DNA of 42,019 bases, taken from the NCBI GenBank assembly GCA_022827905.1, contig JAJEIQ010000046.1, positions 1 through 42,019 on the forward strand, given 5' to 3'. Positions 25,527 to 34,611 of this stretch are shown here, piece by piece (positions within the stretch are counted from its first letter, which is position 1; each line of letters begins with the position of its first letter). The DNA is from Pseudomonadales bacterium (GTDB lineage: Bacteria; Pseudomonadota; Gammaproteobacteria; Pseudomonadales; Azotimanducaceae). The translations under genes were made by a program, and so were the position numbers. The notes below the pieces were generated by a model. The model saw only the letters and a list, made by a program, of their open reading frames with translations, did not search any database and was not told the origin of the DNA.

Positions 25527-26686
25527 GTCGGGTGCGAGGCATCCCCCAATAGCTCCATCACCGCATCGGCGGCCCGTTCGTTGGCATCCCGGCGCAGTTC
25601 AAGATGCAGCATCGAAAACGCCTGCTGAGTTTCCGTCAGCAACGCCGCTTTGTCGAGTTGAATCTGCAACGCATCGGCCAGTTTTTCCGGGGTCGCCTCG
25701 CCTTGCAGCCGCTCCGGCACCAGCTCGCGCCCAGCCAACAGGTTCGGCAGGGCCACGAACTCGGTGCGCACCAGCAGGCGGGCCAGGGCGTAGCTTAAGT
25801 GTCCGAGCCGATAGGCCACCACCATGGGCCGGCGCAGCAGCATCGCCTCCAAGGTGCCGGTCCCTGACTTGACGATGGCGCCATCGCAGGCGGTCAGCGC
25901 TCGGCGGGCGTCGCCTTGGCAAATTCGGATGTCCAATTCAGACTGGGCCTTGGCCGCCCGCTCAATGAGCGGCACGAAATCGGGCCGCACGCAGGGAATC
26001 AGGAACGCCGTGCTGTTCAGCCGCTCTGCCAATAGGACGGCGGCGGCGAGGAAGAGATCAAGATGCTGCTTGATCTCACCGGAGCGGCTGCCCGGCAACA
26101 GCGCGATGACCTGCGCCTCCTCGCCAATTCCCAAGTCGGAACGGGCGGCGCGACGAAAAGCCTCTCCGCCGTCGTCCAAGCCAATGGCATCCGCCAACGG
26201 GTGGCCGACGAATGCCGTCTTGAGGCCCGTGCCGTCGTAGAACGCGGGTTCAAAGGGAAACAGCGCCAGCAGCAGATCCGCTGACCGGCCGATGCGCCGG
26301 ACCCGGCCCCGTCGCCAAGCGTAAACCGACGGGCTCACGTAGTGAACCGTCGGCACGCCGGAGCGCTTCAACTGCCCTTCCAACATCAAGTTGAACACGT
26401 TGAAGTCCACCCCGATGAAGGCCGCCGGGCGCTCGGCCAACAAGCGCCGGCGCAGGTCGAACAGCAGGCGCGTCAATCCGGGCAGCTTGATGAGAGGTTC
26501 CGTGAATCCGTTGACCGCCAGCGCGTCCATGCCAGCCAGCGACTCAAGTCCCGCCGAACGCATGGCCTCACCACCCACGCCGACGAAGCGAACGCCATCG
26601 ATCCGACTGGACAGCGCGCCCATCAGCCCCGCGCCCAGCCGATCCCCCGACGCTTCGCCGGCGACTATGCCGATGGTCAGGGTCAT
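25523..26686 (-). CDS. lpxB: Lipid-A-disaccharide synthase
   Basis: LpxB joins UDP-2,3-diacylglucosamine and lipid X to make the lipid A disaccharide at the inner membrane. The N-terminal motif '[17 protein letters not shown]' and later '[11 protein letters not shown]', '[15 protein letters not shown]', '[10 protein letters not shown]' and '[21 protein letters not shown]' are diagnostic. I prefer the ATG at 26684-26686, giving 387 residues (E. coli 382), over an in-frame TTG at 26707. It opens the operon here: the usual upstream lpxD-fabZ-lpxA genes are missing and a divergent esterase gene takes their place. Confidence 0.95.
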   Translation of the reverse strand: MTLTIGIVAGEASGDRLGAGLMGALSSRIDGVRFVGVGGEAMRSAGLESLAGMDALAVNGFTEPLIKLPGLTRLLFDLRRRLLAERPAAFIGVDFNVFNLMLEGQLKRSGVPTVHYVSPSVYAWRRGRVRRIGRSADLLLALFPFEPAFYDGTGLKTAFVGHPLADAIGLDDGGEAFRRAARSDLGIGEEAQVIALLPGSRSGEIKQHLDLFLAAAVLLAERLNSTAFLIPCVRPDFVPLIERAAKAQSELDIRICQGDARRALTACDGAIVKSGTGTLEAMLLRRPMVVAYRLGHLSYALARLLVRTEFVALPNLLAGRELVPERLQGEATPEKLADALQIQLDKAALLTETQQAFSMLHLELRRDANERAADAVMELLGDASHPT

Positions 26687-26768
26687 GCCTAGTGTGCTGT
26701 CCCGCAAAGTGGTGTGACGGAGATGCTATCACCCCAATGGGCTTTCCCCCTTTCTCCATTGGCCCTGC

Positions 26769-26802
26769 GTGCGGGCGGTGCTTTCCCGCACACTGCTAAA
26801 AT
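26769..26802 (+). promoter_or_regulatory. Putative promoter with inverted repeat before the carboxylesterase
   Basis: The plus strand carries an extended -10 motif TGCTAAAAT (TAAAAT at 26797-26802), 30 bases before the ATG at 26832. Just upstream a perfect 7-bp inverted repeat (GTGCGGG 26769-26775, CCCGCAC 26785-26791) covers the -35 region, possibly a regulator site. No T run follows, so it is not a good terminator. Confidence 0.4.
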
Positions 26803-26831
26803 AGGCCCGAAACCAGTTAAGGCCGGATCCC

Positions 26832-28646
26832 ATGCGCAAGCTCGCCGTCATCCTGATCATCGTCGCCGTCGCCGTCATCGTGGGCGCCAATTGGTATATC
26901 AACAGCCTGCCGGCCCCGCCGGCGCCGAACGAGGCCGACGGCACCACGCTCAGAAGCACGGAGTCCGGCGACGTGGTGGGATTCATCGATGCGAGCGGCG
27001 CCCGGGCTTGGCTCGGCGTCCCCTTTGCCCGCCCGCCAGCGGGTGCGCTGCGCTGGCAGGCGCCTCTGCCGCCGGTGCCCGCAGAGGGCGTCATCGAGGC
27101 GCTGGCATTTGGGGAGATGTGCCCGCAACTGCCGTCGCTCTTGAGCGGCGACAGCCAGTCGCCCGAAAGCACTGCGGTGGCGGGTGGTGAGGACTGCCTG
27201 ACGCTCAACATCTGGTCGCCGCCAAACGCCAGCAGCCTGCCGGTCATGCTCTGGATTCACGGCGGCGGCAACAGCATCGGCCACGGCGGCAACGTCAACG
27301 GCGGCAACTTGGCCGTCGGCGGGGATGTTGTGGTCGTCTCCATCAACTACCGCTTGGGCCTGTTCGGCTGGTTCAACCACCCCGCGCTGCATACCGGCGA
27401 CCCAGTCAACGATTCCGGCAACTACGGCACCTTGGACATGATCCGGGCCTTGGAGTGGACCCGGGACAACATCGCCGAGTTCGGCGGCGACCCGGGCAAT
27501 GTCACCGTGTTCGGCGAGTCCGCCGGCGCCTTCAATACCTTGGCCATGATGGCCTCGCCACTGGCCAAGGGCCTCTTTCATCGAGCCGTGGTGCAGAGCG
27601 GCGGCTACGGCGTGGCCAGCCTCGCAAGCGGCCAAAACCACCAGGACGAAGGCGGGCATCGGTACAGCGCCCCGGAGATCGTCAATGCGCTGCTCATCGC
27701 CGACGAAAGGGCGTCCGACGCCACCGCCGCCCGCGCCATCCAGGACGGCTGGACCCCTGCCGAGATACGGGACTACCTCTACGCCAAAACGCCGGCGGAC
27801 ATCTACAGCCTGCTCGACGGGGGCGGCTTCGGCATGGTCGATGTGCCGAACAACTTCAAGGACGGCCACGTGCTGCCCGCCCTGGAGGCCGAGGAGCTGT
27901 TCTCCGACCTCGGCAACTACAGCGCCGTGCCGGTGATTCTGGGCACCAATCGGGATGAGCCTACCCTGTTCATGTCTCGAGATCCCCGCTACGTGGACAA
28001 TCTGCTGGGCATCTTCTACTCGCTCAAGGACGAGGACGCCTACCGCCGCGAAGTCCGCTACAGCGCCCGCGCCTGGAAGGCCCGGGGCGTGGATGAGCTG
28101 GCGCAGTTCTTGGCCGCCTCCGGCAATCCCAACGTCTATGCCTACCGCTGGGATTGGGACGAGGAGCCGAGTGCCCTCGGCTACGACCTCAGCGTCGCCC
28201 TAGGCGCGGCCCACGCTTTGGAAATCGCCTTCGTCTTTGATGACTTCGAAGGGGGAATCGGCGCTTTGGGATACATCTACCCAAACGACGAGAACCAAGC
28301 GGCGCTGTCGAGGAGCATGATGTCCTACTGGGCGGAGTTCGCCTACAACGGCACGCCGGGGCAGGGACGGGACGGCGCCGAAACGCCTTGGCTGGCTTGG
28401 GGCGAGGACGGCAAGACGTCCATCCTGCTGGACACGCCCACCGACGGCGGCATCCGCATGGATGACGAGGTGGTCACCAGTGCCGACATCAAACTGGAAT
28501 TGATGGCCGATGCCTCCCTGCCGGAAGGCCGGGAGCGATGCGAGCTCTATGTGCGCCTTTTCCGGTGGCAGGGCCTGTTCGACGACGGCGAGTATCAAAG
28601 GTTGGGCTGCGCCGCCTACCCGGCCGAGACCATTGCCGGGTTTTGA
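26832..28646 (+). CDS. Type B carboxylesterase, membrane-anchored
   Basis: The 604-residue alpha/beta hydrolase begins with a hydrophobic segment (4-19, VILIIVAVAVIVG region) that probably anchors it in the membrane facing the periplasm. The catalytic triad is visible: Ser230 in 'VFGESAGAF', Glu375 in 'LGTNRDE' and His460 in 'LGAAHALEIAFVF'. The oxyanion-hole motif 'WIHGGGNSIG' is present, as is the family's 'EDCLTLNIWSP'. It hydrolyses carboxylic esters of unknown identity. The carboxylase gene follows after 12 bases, suggesting that the acid it releases may enter acyl-CoA metabolism, though this is inference. Confidence 0.9.
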   Translation: MRKLAVILIIVAVAVIVGANWYINSLPAPPAPNEADGTTLRSTESGDVVGFIDASGARAWLGVPFARPPAGALRWQAPLPPVPAEGVIEALAFGEMCPQLPSLLSGDSQSPESTAVAGGEDCLTLNIWSPPNASSLPVMLWIHGGGNSIGHGGNVNGGNLAVGGDVVVVSINYRLGLFGWFNHPALHTGDPVNDSGNYGTLDMIRALEWTRDNIAEFGGDPGNVTVFGESAGAFNTLAMMASPLAKGLFHRAVVQSGGYGVASLASGQNHQDEGGHRYSAPEIVNALLIADERASDATAARAIQDGWTPAEIRDYLYAKTPADIYSLLDGGGFGMVDVPNNFKDGHVLPALEAEELFSDLGNYSAVPVILGTNRDEPTLFMSRDPRYVDNLLGIFYSLKDEDAYRREVRYSARAWKARGVDELAQFLAASGNPNVYAYRWDWDEEPSALGYDLSVALGAAHALEIAFVFDDFEGGIGALGYIYPNDENQAALSRSMMSYWAEFAYNGTPGQGRDGAETPWLAWGEDGKTSILLDTPTDGGIRMDDEVVTSADIKLELMADASLPEGRERCELYVRLFRWQGLFDDGEYQRLGCAAYPAETIAGF

Positions 28647-28658
28647 AGGTCATTCAAC

Positions 28659-31600
28659 ATGCAAAGACTGCTGATCGCCAATCGGGGCGAAATCGCCATT
28701 CGAATTGCCCGGGCCGCCGCCGACCTTGGTGTGGCGAGCCTAGCAGTTTACGCCTCCGAAGACGCCAACTCGCTGCATCGATTGCAAGCCGATGCGGCGG
28801 TGGCGTTGGAGGGGCGCGGCGCAGCCGCCTATCTGGACATCGAACAACTCGTTGCCTTGGCCACCGCCCACGGCTGCGACGCGGTGCATCCGGGGTACGG
28901 GTTCCTGAGCGAAAACGCCCAGTTCGCAGAACGGTTGGAAGCCGCGGGCATCACCTTCGTCGGGCCGGACTCCGCAACCCTTGCCGCACTCGGCGACAAG
29001 TCCCAAGCCCGCACGTCGGCGGCGCAGTGCGGCATCCCCTTGCTGCGCGGCAGCGACGGACCGGCCACCCTCGACGAAGCCCATGCGTTCTTCAAAGCGC
29101 TCGACGGCGCGCCGCTCATCATCAAGGCGGTCTCCGGAGGCGGGGGCCGGGGCATGCGGGTGGTGGAGGACGCCAAGGCGCTCGAAGCCGCCTATTCGCG
29201 TTGCGCCTCCGAAGCGGAACTGGCCTTCGGCGATCCATCACTGTACTTGGAAGAGTACCTGCCCGGGGCCCGCCACGTTGAGGTGCAGATTCTTGGCGAC
29301 GGCAGCGGCGCGGTCAGCCACCTGTGGGAGCGGGAATGCAGCGTTCAACGCCGCCGCCAGAAGCTCGTGGAAATCGCCCCTGCTCCGAATCTCGATGGCG
29401 ACCTGCGCGAAGCGCTCACCGACGCAGCCCTGCGCCTCGGCCAAGCGGCCAACTACCGCAGCGCCGGCACCGTGGAGTTTCTGGTGACCCATGATCGCTT
29501 TGCCTTCATCGAAGCCAACGCCCGCCTGCAGGTGGAGCACACCGTCACCGAGGAAGTGACCGGCATCGACCTGGTGCGCGCCCAGCTGGAGATTGCCGAA
29601 GGCGCGACACTCGCGAAGCTCGGCCTTGAGCAGGCCAACATCCCCGCCCCCCAAGGCTTCGCCATTCAAGCGCGGATCAACATGGAAACCCTTGGCGAGG
29701 ATGGCAGCGTCAAGCCGGCAGGCGGCACCCTGAACCTGTTTGAACTGCCCACCGGCCCCGGACTGCGCACCGACAGCTTCGGCTACACGGGCTACACCAC
29801 CAGTCCCGCCTTCGATTCCTTGCTCGCCAAGCTGATCGTTCACGCCCCGCACGGCGACTATGGGGCCGCGGTGCGCAAGGGCTACCGGGCGCTGTGCGAA
29901 ACGCGCATCGAGGGCGTGGCCACCAACCTGGACTTCCTGCGCAACCTCTTTGCCGATGCGCAATTCACCGACGGGGCGTTCGACACCGAGTTCGTCGATG
30001 GCAACCTGGCCCGCTTGGCCGAGCCAACCCAGCACGGCACCCTAGCCCAACGCCAAGACGGCATGAGCGCATCAGGTGGAGCGGCAGCCGCTGACAAGAC
30101 GCTGGCCGGCGCCAAGGTCGATGCGATCGACCCGCTCGCCGTTCTCGACCACGGCAAATCCAACGCCGCCAGCGCCACCGCTGCCCCTGTGGCGTTGGCG
30201 TTGGTCGAGGAAGAGCTGCCACCGGGCGTCGTCGCCGTGGCCGCGCCCATGCAGGGCACCATTGTCGCCTTCGACGTCGGTCCCGGCGATGAGGTTTGGA
30301 GCGGCCGGCAGGTGCTGGTCATGGAAGCCATGAAGATGGAGCACGTGGTGTACGCCGAAGTCAGCGGCGTGGTGCAGCGCCTCGGCGTCGAAGCCGGGGA
30401 CACCGTGTTCGAGGGCCATCCGCTGATCTACCTCGCCGAGACCGAAGTCGAGGCGCCCACCGAAGGCGGCAGCGGCGCCCTGGACCTGGATCGGGTGCGC
30501 CCCGATCTTGCCGAAGTCTTCGAGCGCAAGGCCGCGGGCCACGACGAGAACCGCCCCGAAGCGGTGGCCAAACGGCGCAAGACCGGCCATCGCACAGCCC
30601 GGGAGAACATCGCCGACCTCTGCGATGAAGGCACCTTCGTCGAGTACGGCTCGGTGGTGGTCGCCGGGCAGCGGCGGCGGCGCAGCATCGCGGACCTCAT
30701 CGAGAACACCACCGGCGACGGCATGGTCTGCGGGCTCGGCCAAGTCAATGGCCACTTGTTCGGGCCGGAACGCGCCCGCGCCATGCTCATGTCCTACGAC
30801 TACATGGTGCTGGCCGGCACCCAGGGCATCAAAAACCACGCCAAGAAGGACCGCCTGTTTGAAGTGGCGGAGCAGTTCCGCCTGCCGACCGTGCTGTTCG
30901 CGGAGGGCGGCGGCGGACGGCCGGGCGACACCGACGGCTCCGGGGTGGCGGGCCTCGACTGCTGGGCCTTCACCTACTTCGCCCGCCTGTCGGGGCTGGT
31001 GCCCATCGTCGGCATCACCACCGGCCGCTGCTTCGCCGGCAATGCGGTACTGCTGGCCTGCTGCGACGTCATCATCGCCACCGAGGACTCCAACATCGGC
31101 ATCGGCGGGCCCGCCATGATCGAGGGCGGGGGCTTGGGCATCTTCAAGCCCGAGGAAGTCGGCCCCATGTCGGTGCAGCGGCCCAACGGCGTGGTGGACA
31201 TCGCGGTCGCCGACGAGGCGGAGGCGGTGGCCGTCACCAAGCAGTACCTCTCCTACTTCCAAGGGCCTGTGACCGAGTGGGAGGCGCCCGACGAGCGCAA
31301 GCTGCGCTTCATCGTGCCGGAGAACCGCCTGCGCTACTACGACATGCGCGAGGTGATCGAGGGCATCGCAGACGTGGGGTCCATGCTCGAGATCCGCAAG
31401 GACTGGGGCCCCGGCATCTACACCGCCTTCATCCGCGTGGAGGGCCGTCCCTTGGGCGTGATCGCCAACAACCCCGGCCACCTGTCCGGCGCCATCGACT
31501 CCGACGGCGCCGACAAGGGCGCGCGCTTCCTGCAGCTCTGCGACGCCTTCGACATTCCCATCCTGAGCCTGTGCGACTGCCCCGGCATCATGGTTGGCCC

Positions 31601-32051
31601 GGAGTCGGAGAAGACCGCGCTGGTCCGCCACGCCGGACGCATGTTCGTGGTCGGCGCCAACATCGACGTGCCGCTGATGACCATCGTCACCCGCAAGGCT
31701 TACGGCCTGGGCGCCCAAGCCATGGCGGGCGGCAGCTTCAAGGCGCCGTTGTTCACCGTCACCTGGCCGACCGGCGAGTTCGGCGGCATGGGCCTTGAAG
31801 GCGCCGTGAAGCTCGGCTACCGCAAGGAACTGCAGGCCATTGAAGACCCCGCCGAACGCAAGACCGCCTACGAAAAGATGGTGGCCGACATGTACGAGCG
31901 CGGCAAGGCGGTCAACACGGCCTCCCATTTCGAGCTCGACGAAGTCATCGACCCCGCGGATTCCCGCAAGTGGATCAGCGCCGGCCTGCGCTCCATACCG
32001 CCGAGGCCGCCGAGGACGCACAAAAAGCGGCCGAATGTGGATACTTGGTAG
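28659..32051 (+). CDS. Single-chain biotin-dependent acyl-CoA carboxylase (BC-BCCP-CT fusion, LCC-like)
   Basis: The 1130-residue protein carries a whole carboxylase. Biotin carboxylase spans about 1-455, with 'LIANRGEIAIRI', the glycine loop 'SGGGGRGM' (159-166) and 'EANARLQVEH'. A linker follows, then the biotinyl domain (about 520-595) with biotin on Lys559 in 'VMEAMKMEHV'. The carboxyltransferase (about 615-1130) includes 'VAGQRRRRSIADL', 'PNGVVDIAVADE' and 'TVTWPTGEFGGMGLEGAV'. The order and about 120-kDa size match the single-chain long-chain acyl-CoA carboxylases known from mycobacteria and some proteobacteria, which also accept short acyl-CoAs. Substrate choice cannot be read from sequence. 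Its 3' end overlaps the peptidase start by 17 bases. Confidence 0.92.
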   Translation: MQRLLIANRGEIAIRIARAAADLGVASLAVYASEDANSLHRLQADAAVALEGRGAAAYLDIEQLVALATAHGCDAVHPGYGFLSENAQFAERLEAAGITFVGPDSATLAALGDKSQARTSAAQCGIPLLRGSDGPATLDEAHAFFKALDGAPLIIKAVSGGGGRGMRVVEDAKALEAAYSRCASEAELAFGDPSLYLEEYLPGARHVEVQILGDGSGAVSHLWERECSVQRRRQKLVEIAPAPNLDGDLREALTDAALRLGQAANYRSAGTVEFLVTHDRFAFIEANARLQVEHTVTEEVTGIDLVRAQLEIAEGATLAKLGLEQANIPAPQGFAIQARINMETLGEDGSVKPAGGTLNLFELPTGPGLRTDSFGYTGYTTSPAFDSLLAKLIVHAPHGDYGAAVRKGYRALCETRIEGVATNLDFLRNLFADAQFTDGAFDTEFVDGNLARLAEPTQHGTLAQRQDGMSASGGAAAADKTLAGAKVDAIDPLAVLDHGKSNAASATAAPVALALVEEELPPGVVAVAAPMQGTIVAFDVGPGDEVWSGRQVLVMEAMKMEHVVYAEVSGVVQRLGVEAGDTVFEGHPLIYLAETEVEAPTEGGSGALDLDRVRPDLAEVFERKAAGHDENRPEAVAKRRKTGHRTARENIADLCDEGTFVEYGSVVVAGQRRRRSIADLIENTTGDGMVCGLGQVNGHLFGPERARAMLMSYDYMVLAGTQGIKNHAKKDRLFEVAEQFRLPTVLFAEGGGGRPGDTDGSGVAGLDCWAFTYFARLSGLVPIVGITTGRCFAGNAVLLACCDVIIATEDSNIGIGGPAMIEGGGLGIFKPEEVGPMSVQRPNGVVDIAVADEAEAVAVTKQYLSYFQGPVTEWEAPDERKLRFIVPENRLRYYDMREVIEGIADVGSMLEIRKDWGPGIYTAFIRVEGRPLGVIANNPGHLSGAIDSDGADKGARFLQLCDAFDIPILSLCDCPGIMVGPESEKTALVRHAGRMFVVGANIDVPLMTIVTRKAYGLGAQAMAGGSFKAPLFTVTWPTGEFGGMGLEGAVKLGYRKELQAIEDPAERKTAYEKMVADMYERGKAVNTASHFELDEVIDPADSRKWISAGLRSIPPRPPRTHKKRPNVDTW

Positions 32052-33258
32052 TTCGGCAGGGCGCGCCCTGCTCTTTGCCGCAGCGCTCGCAGCCCTAGCA
32101 TTTGCGCCCGCTTGGAGCGCGCAGCAAGGCCACTGCGCCACGGGGTTGTTCACGTTGCGGGCGGACTTTCCGGGTGCCCGACTCGGCCCCTGCCGCACGA
32201 TTGGGTTGCGAGAGCTTGAAGTTCGCATTGAGCCGGAAGATGAGCCAATCAATCCAAGCCCTTGGTACGGGTTCCACGCGCACGCCACCGAACCCGGTGC
32301 TGGAACCCTAAGCATCCGACTGCGGTACGGCCCCTACGAACATCGCTACACACCGAAGACCAGCGCCGACGGGGCGGTTTGGCGGGCGCTGCCGGCAAGC
32401 GCCGTGACCGTGTCGGATGAAGGCGACGCTGTGGTCCGGGTGCAGCCTGGCCAAGGCGGACTCTTTGTCTCCGCCCAAGAGAACATTGGCAACGATCGTT
32501 ACGAGGCTTGGCTCAACGCACTGGCCAAGGACCATCCCGACGCTCGACTCATGGAAATTGGCCGCAGCGTCGAAGGCCGTCCGATTCGGGCGCTGCATGT
32601 CAATCCCGAAGCGCCACGGCACCTGCTGCTGTTGGGGCGCCAGCATCCCCCGGAAGTGACCGGCGCACTGGCCTTGATGTCCTTCGTGGAACGGCTGCTG
32701 GCAATGCGCCGCAAAGCCTGCACGCAACCCGGGCCCACCTGCGCCTTCTTCAAGGGCCACGGATTCATGGTGGCGCCCAACCTCAACCCAGACGGGGTGG
32801 CCCGCGGCCATTGGCGGCACAACGTGGGCGGCGTGGACTTAAATCGCGACTGGGGCCCCTTCACGCAGCCGGAAACCCAAGCGGTTCGGGACTGGGTGGA
32901 CGACCTTGAGGCAACCGGTCAACGTCTGGCGCTGGCCTTGGACTTTCATTCCACCTACCGCAACGTCTTCTACGTTCAGGATGCGGACTCCCCCACCGAA
33001 CCGCCCGACTTTGCCCGGCGTTGGTCGACGCGGGCCACGGCCGCCGGCAACCCGGTGCCCTTCGAGTACGCACCACGCCCCTTGACTGACCTTGGCACCG
33101 CCAAGAACTACTTCCACGCCCGGTTCGGCGTGCCGTCCATTACCTACGAACTGGCTGACGAAGAGGACCGCGCTGCCATCGCGGCGTCAGCCGCCATCAC
33201 CGCCGATGCGCTGGTGGCTACGTTGTCCGAAGAACGTCCGGGAAGTTCTCCATTGTGA
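32035..33258 (+). CDS. M14 zinc carboxypeptidase-like protein, secreted
   Basis: The frame runs far upstream, but the ATG at 32035 gives a clear signal peptide (about 1-29, ending APAWSA) and a 407-residue protein. The zinc site is His204 and Glu207 in 'GRQHPPEVTG' with His305 in 'LDFHSTYRN'. The substrate-carboxylate arginine is probably Arg271 in 'GVDLNRDW', and the catalytic glutamate Glu372 in 'ITYELADE'. An N-terminal beta domain (about 30-145) precedes the peptidase, as in cytosolic-carboxypeptidase-like M14 proteins. It should trim peptides in the periplasm. The last 41 bases overlap the 3' end of the convergent ATPase gene, so the final residues 'SEERPGSSPL' may be acquired. Confidence 0.85.
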   Translation: MWILGSSAGRALLFAAALAALAFAPAWSAQQGHCATGLFTLRADFPGARLGPCRTIGLRELEVRIEPEDEPINPSPWYGFHAHATEPGAGTLSIRLRYGPYEHRYTPKTSADGAVWRALPASAVTVSDEGDAVVRVQPGQGGLFVSAQENIGNDRYEAWLNALAKDHPDARLMEIGRSVEGRPIRALHVNPEAPRHLLLLGRQHPPEVTGALALMSFVERLLAMRRKACTQPGPTCAFFKGHGFMVAPNLNPDGVARGHWRHNVGGVDLNRDWGPFTQPETQAVRDWVDDLEATGQRLALALDFHSTYRNVFYVQDADSPTEPPDFARRWSTRATAAGNPVPFEYAPRPLTDLGTAKNYFHARFGVPSITYELADEEDRAAIAASAAITADALVATLSEERPGSSPL

Positions 33259-34438
33259 CGATGACGGCTTCCTCGGCATGGGGGAACGCCTCGTAGAAGG
33301 CATCGAGCGAACGCAGGTGGCGTTCCGTGGCCCCGTCCAAGGTGACTTGGATGGGTGTGGGCCCGCCGTCGGCTTGGATCACGAAGTCCACCTCCCCGGT
33401 GGCTCGCCAGTAGAAAACATCCTGATGGCGTTTCCTAAGTTCCACGAAGGTCGCGCATTCGAGCGCCTTGCCGACATCCCGCCCCGTTCGAGTCACGGAA
33501 ACCCGCCGTAGAGCGGTATCGACCGGATAGTACTTGCGATTTCTCTGGGACCGCTTTCGCTCCGAGAAGGCGAACCAAGGACAGGGGAACAGAAGGTAGG
33601 CCTGCTCGCAGGCTTCGAGGTAGGCCGACACCGTCTCGACGGCGACGCCGCTGGCAGCGGCGATCCGCCGCAGGCTGAGTTCGGAACCGGCGGACTCGAA
33701 GACCATCTGCACGATCTGCCGCAGGGTCAGGGACGATCGGGCGCCAACCCGCTCGCGCACGTCCCGCTGCAGGATGTCGATGAAGTACTGCCGCAGGAGG
33801 AGGTCCCCCTCGTCGCTAGCGAGCGGCTCCGGAAAGCCGCCAAGATGGAGGTAATCGACAACGGAGCCGCTTCGATGAACTTGGCGGAATTCAGATAAGT
33901 CGAAGGGAAAGAGTTCGACCGTGAGATGCCGTCCGGTCAGCGCCGAAGCCAACTCGCCGGACAGCAGCTGCGCGTTGGAACCGCTGACCACAAATTGAAA
34001 GCGGCCGGGACGCTCCAGCTTGGAACGCAGCCATCGCTCCCAGCCCGCCACCCATTGAACCTCGTCCAGAAAAACCGTAAGCGTTGCCGCATTGGGCCGG
34101 ATCCCCGCAAAGGAACGGCACATCCGTTCGAGGGTCTCAAAGTTCAGGCAACCCACCAGCCGAGGATCCTCGAAGTTGATGAACAGGCAATCCCGTCTTT
34201 CAAGCCCATAGCGCTCGATTAGCTGGGCAAGCAACGTGGACTTGCCGCAGCGGCGAACGCCTTGGACGATCAAGGCGATGCGATTGGACAATGAATGCGG
34301 CAGCTTGAGGGTTCGCCGTATCGTCTTAGGAGGCGCCCGGTCCCAAAAGCTCCAGGAGGCAGCCACGTCAAGGAGTTCATTGCCATCCATTTGTCGAGTT
34401 AGCTCTACAGTTTGAATATTGTCGAGTCTAATCGACAT
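33218..34438 (-). CDS. ATP-binding protein, AAA_14 plus DUF4143 type
   Basis: The 406-residue protein has Walker A 'GVRRCGKST' (60-68), Walker B 'TVFLDEVQWV' (Asp125-Glu126) and the sensor-like 'FVVSGSNAQLL', followed by a C-terminal DUF4143-type domain with a winged-helix-like part ('SLRRIAAASGVAVETVSAYLEAC') and a nuclease-like end ('EVDFVIQADGGPTPIQVTL'). Such proteins are common, patchily distributed and often linked to horizontally moved DNA; their function is not established. The start codon lies next to the middle of three equally spaced palindromes, suggesting tight control. Confidence 0.85.
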   Translation of the reverse strand: MSIRLDNIQTVELTRQMDGNELLDVAASWSFWDRAPPKTIRRTLKLPHSLSNRIALIVQGVRRCGKSTLLAQLIERYGLERRDCLFINFEDPRLVGCLNFETLERMCRSFAGIRPNAATLTVFLDEVQWVAGWERWLRSKLERPGRFQFVVSGSNAQLLSGELASALTGRHLTVELFPFDLSEFRQVHRSGSVVDYLHLGGFPEPLASDEGDLLLRQYFIDILQRDVRERVGARSSLTLRQIVQMVFESAGSELSLRRIAAASGVAVETVSAYLEACEQAYLLFPCPWFAFSERKRSQRNRKYYPVDTALRRVSVTRTGRDVGKALECATFVELRKRHQDVFYWRATGEVDFVIQADGGPTPIQVTLDGATERHLRSLDAFYEAFPHAEEAVIVTMENFPDVLRTT

Positions 34439-34465
34439 ATTCTAGTTTGTCGAACCAACTCGACA
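34392..34465. promoter_or_regulatory. Three palindromic operators at 28-bp spacing around the ATPase start
   Basis: TGTCGA-N6-TCGACA occurs at 34420-34437 and 34448-34465, perfect in both arms. A third copy with one mismatch in the right arm (TCTACA) lies at 34392-34409. The starts are exactly 28 bases apart. The first two flank the ATG (34436-34438) and the third lies in the early coding region. This looks like a cooperative repressor site for the ATPase gene; no dedicated regulator gene is adjacent. Confidence 0.65.
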
Positions 34466-34611
34466 CTACATAACGGGGCAATTTCCTACAGGCATTGGAG
34501 AGATTGCCTCTAGCACCGCACTCCGGCGATGGGTAGCGTACCCCCGTGACGACGCGGCGAGCGCATGGCCACCAGCCGCGAAAACGAAACCGACCGTGAT
34601 AGGATGATCAC

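Noticed and set aside
26769-26791. Inverted repeat GTGCGGG / CCCGCAC as a terminator
   Set aside because: No T run follows and it lies just upstream of an extended -10 box, so a regulatory role is more likely.
30072-32315. 747-codon minus-strand frame antisense to the carboxylase
   Set aside because: High-GC mirror frame of a fully recognisable carboxylase.
34392-34475. CRISPR-like array from the 28-bp periodicity
   Set aside because: Only the palindromic arms repeat, there are three units, and no cas genes are present; an operator array fits better.
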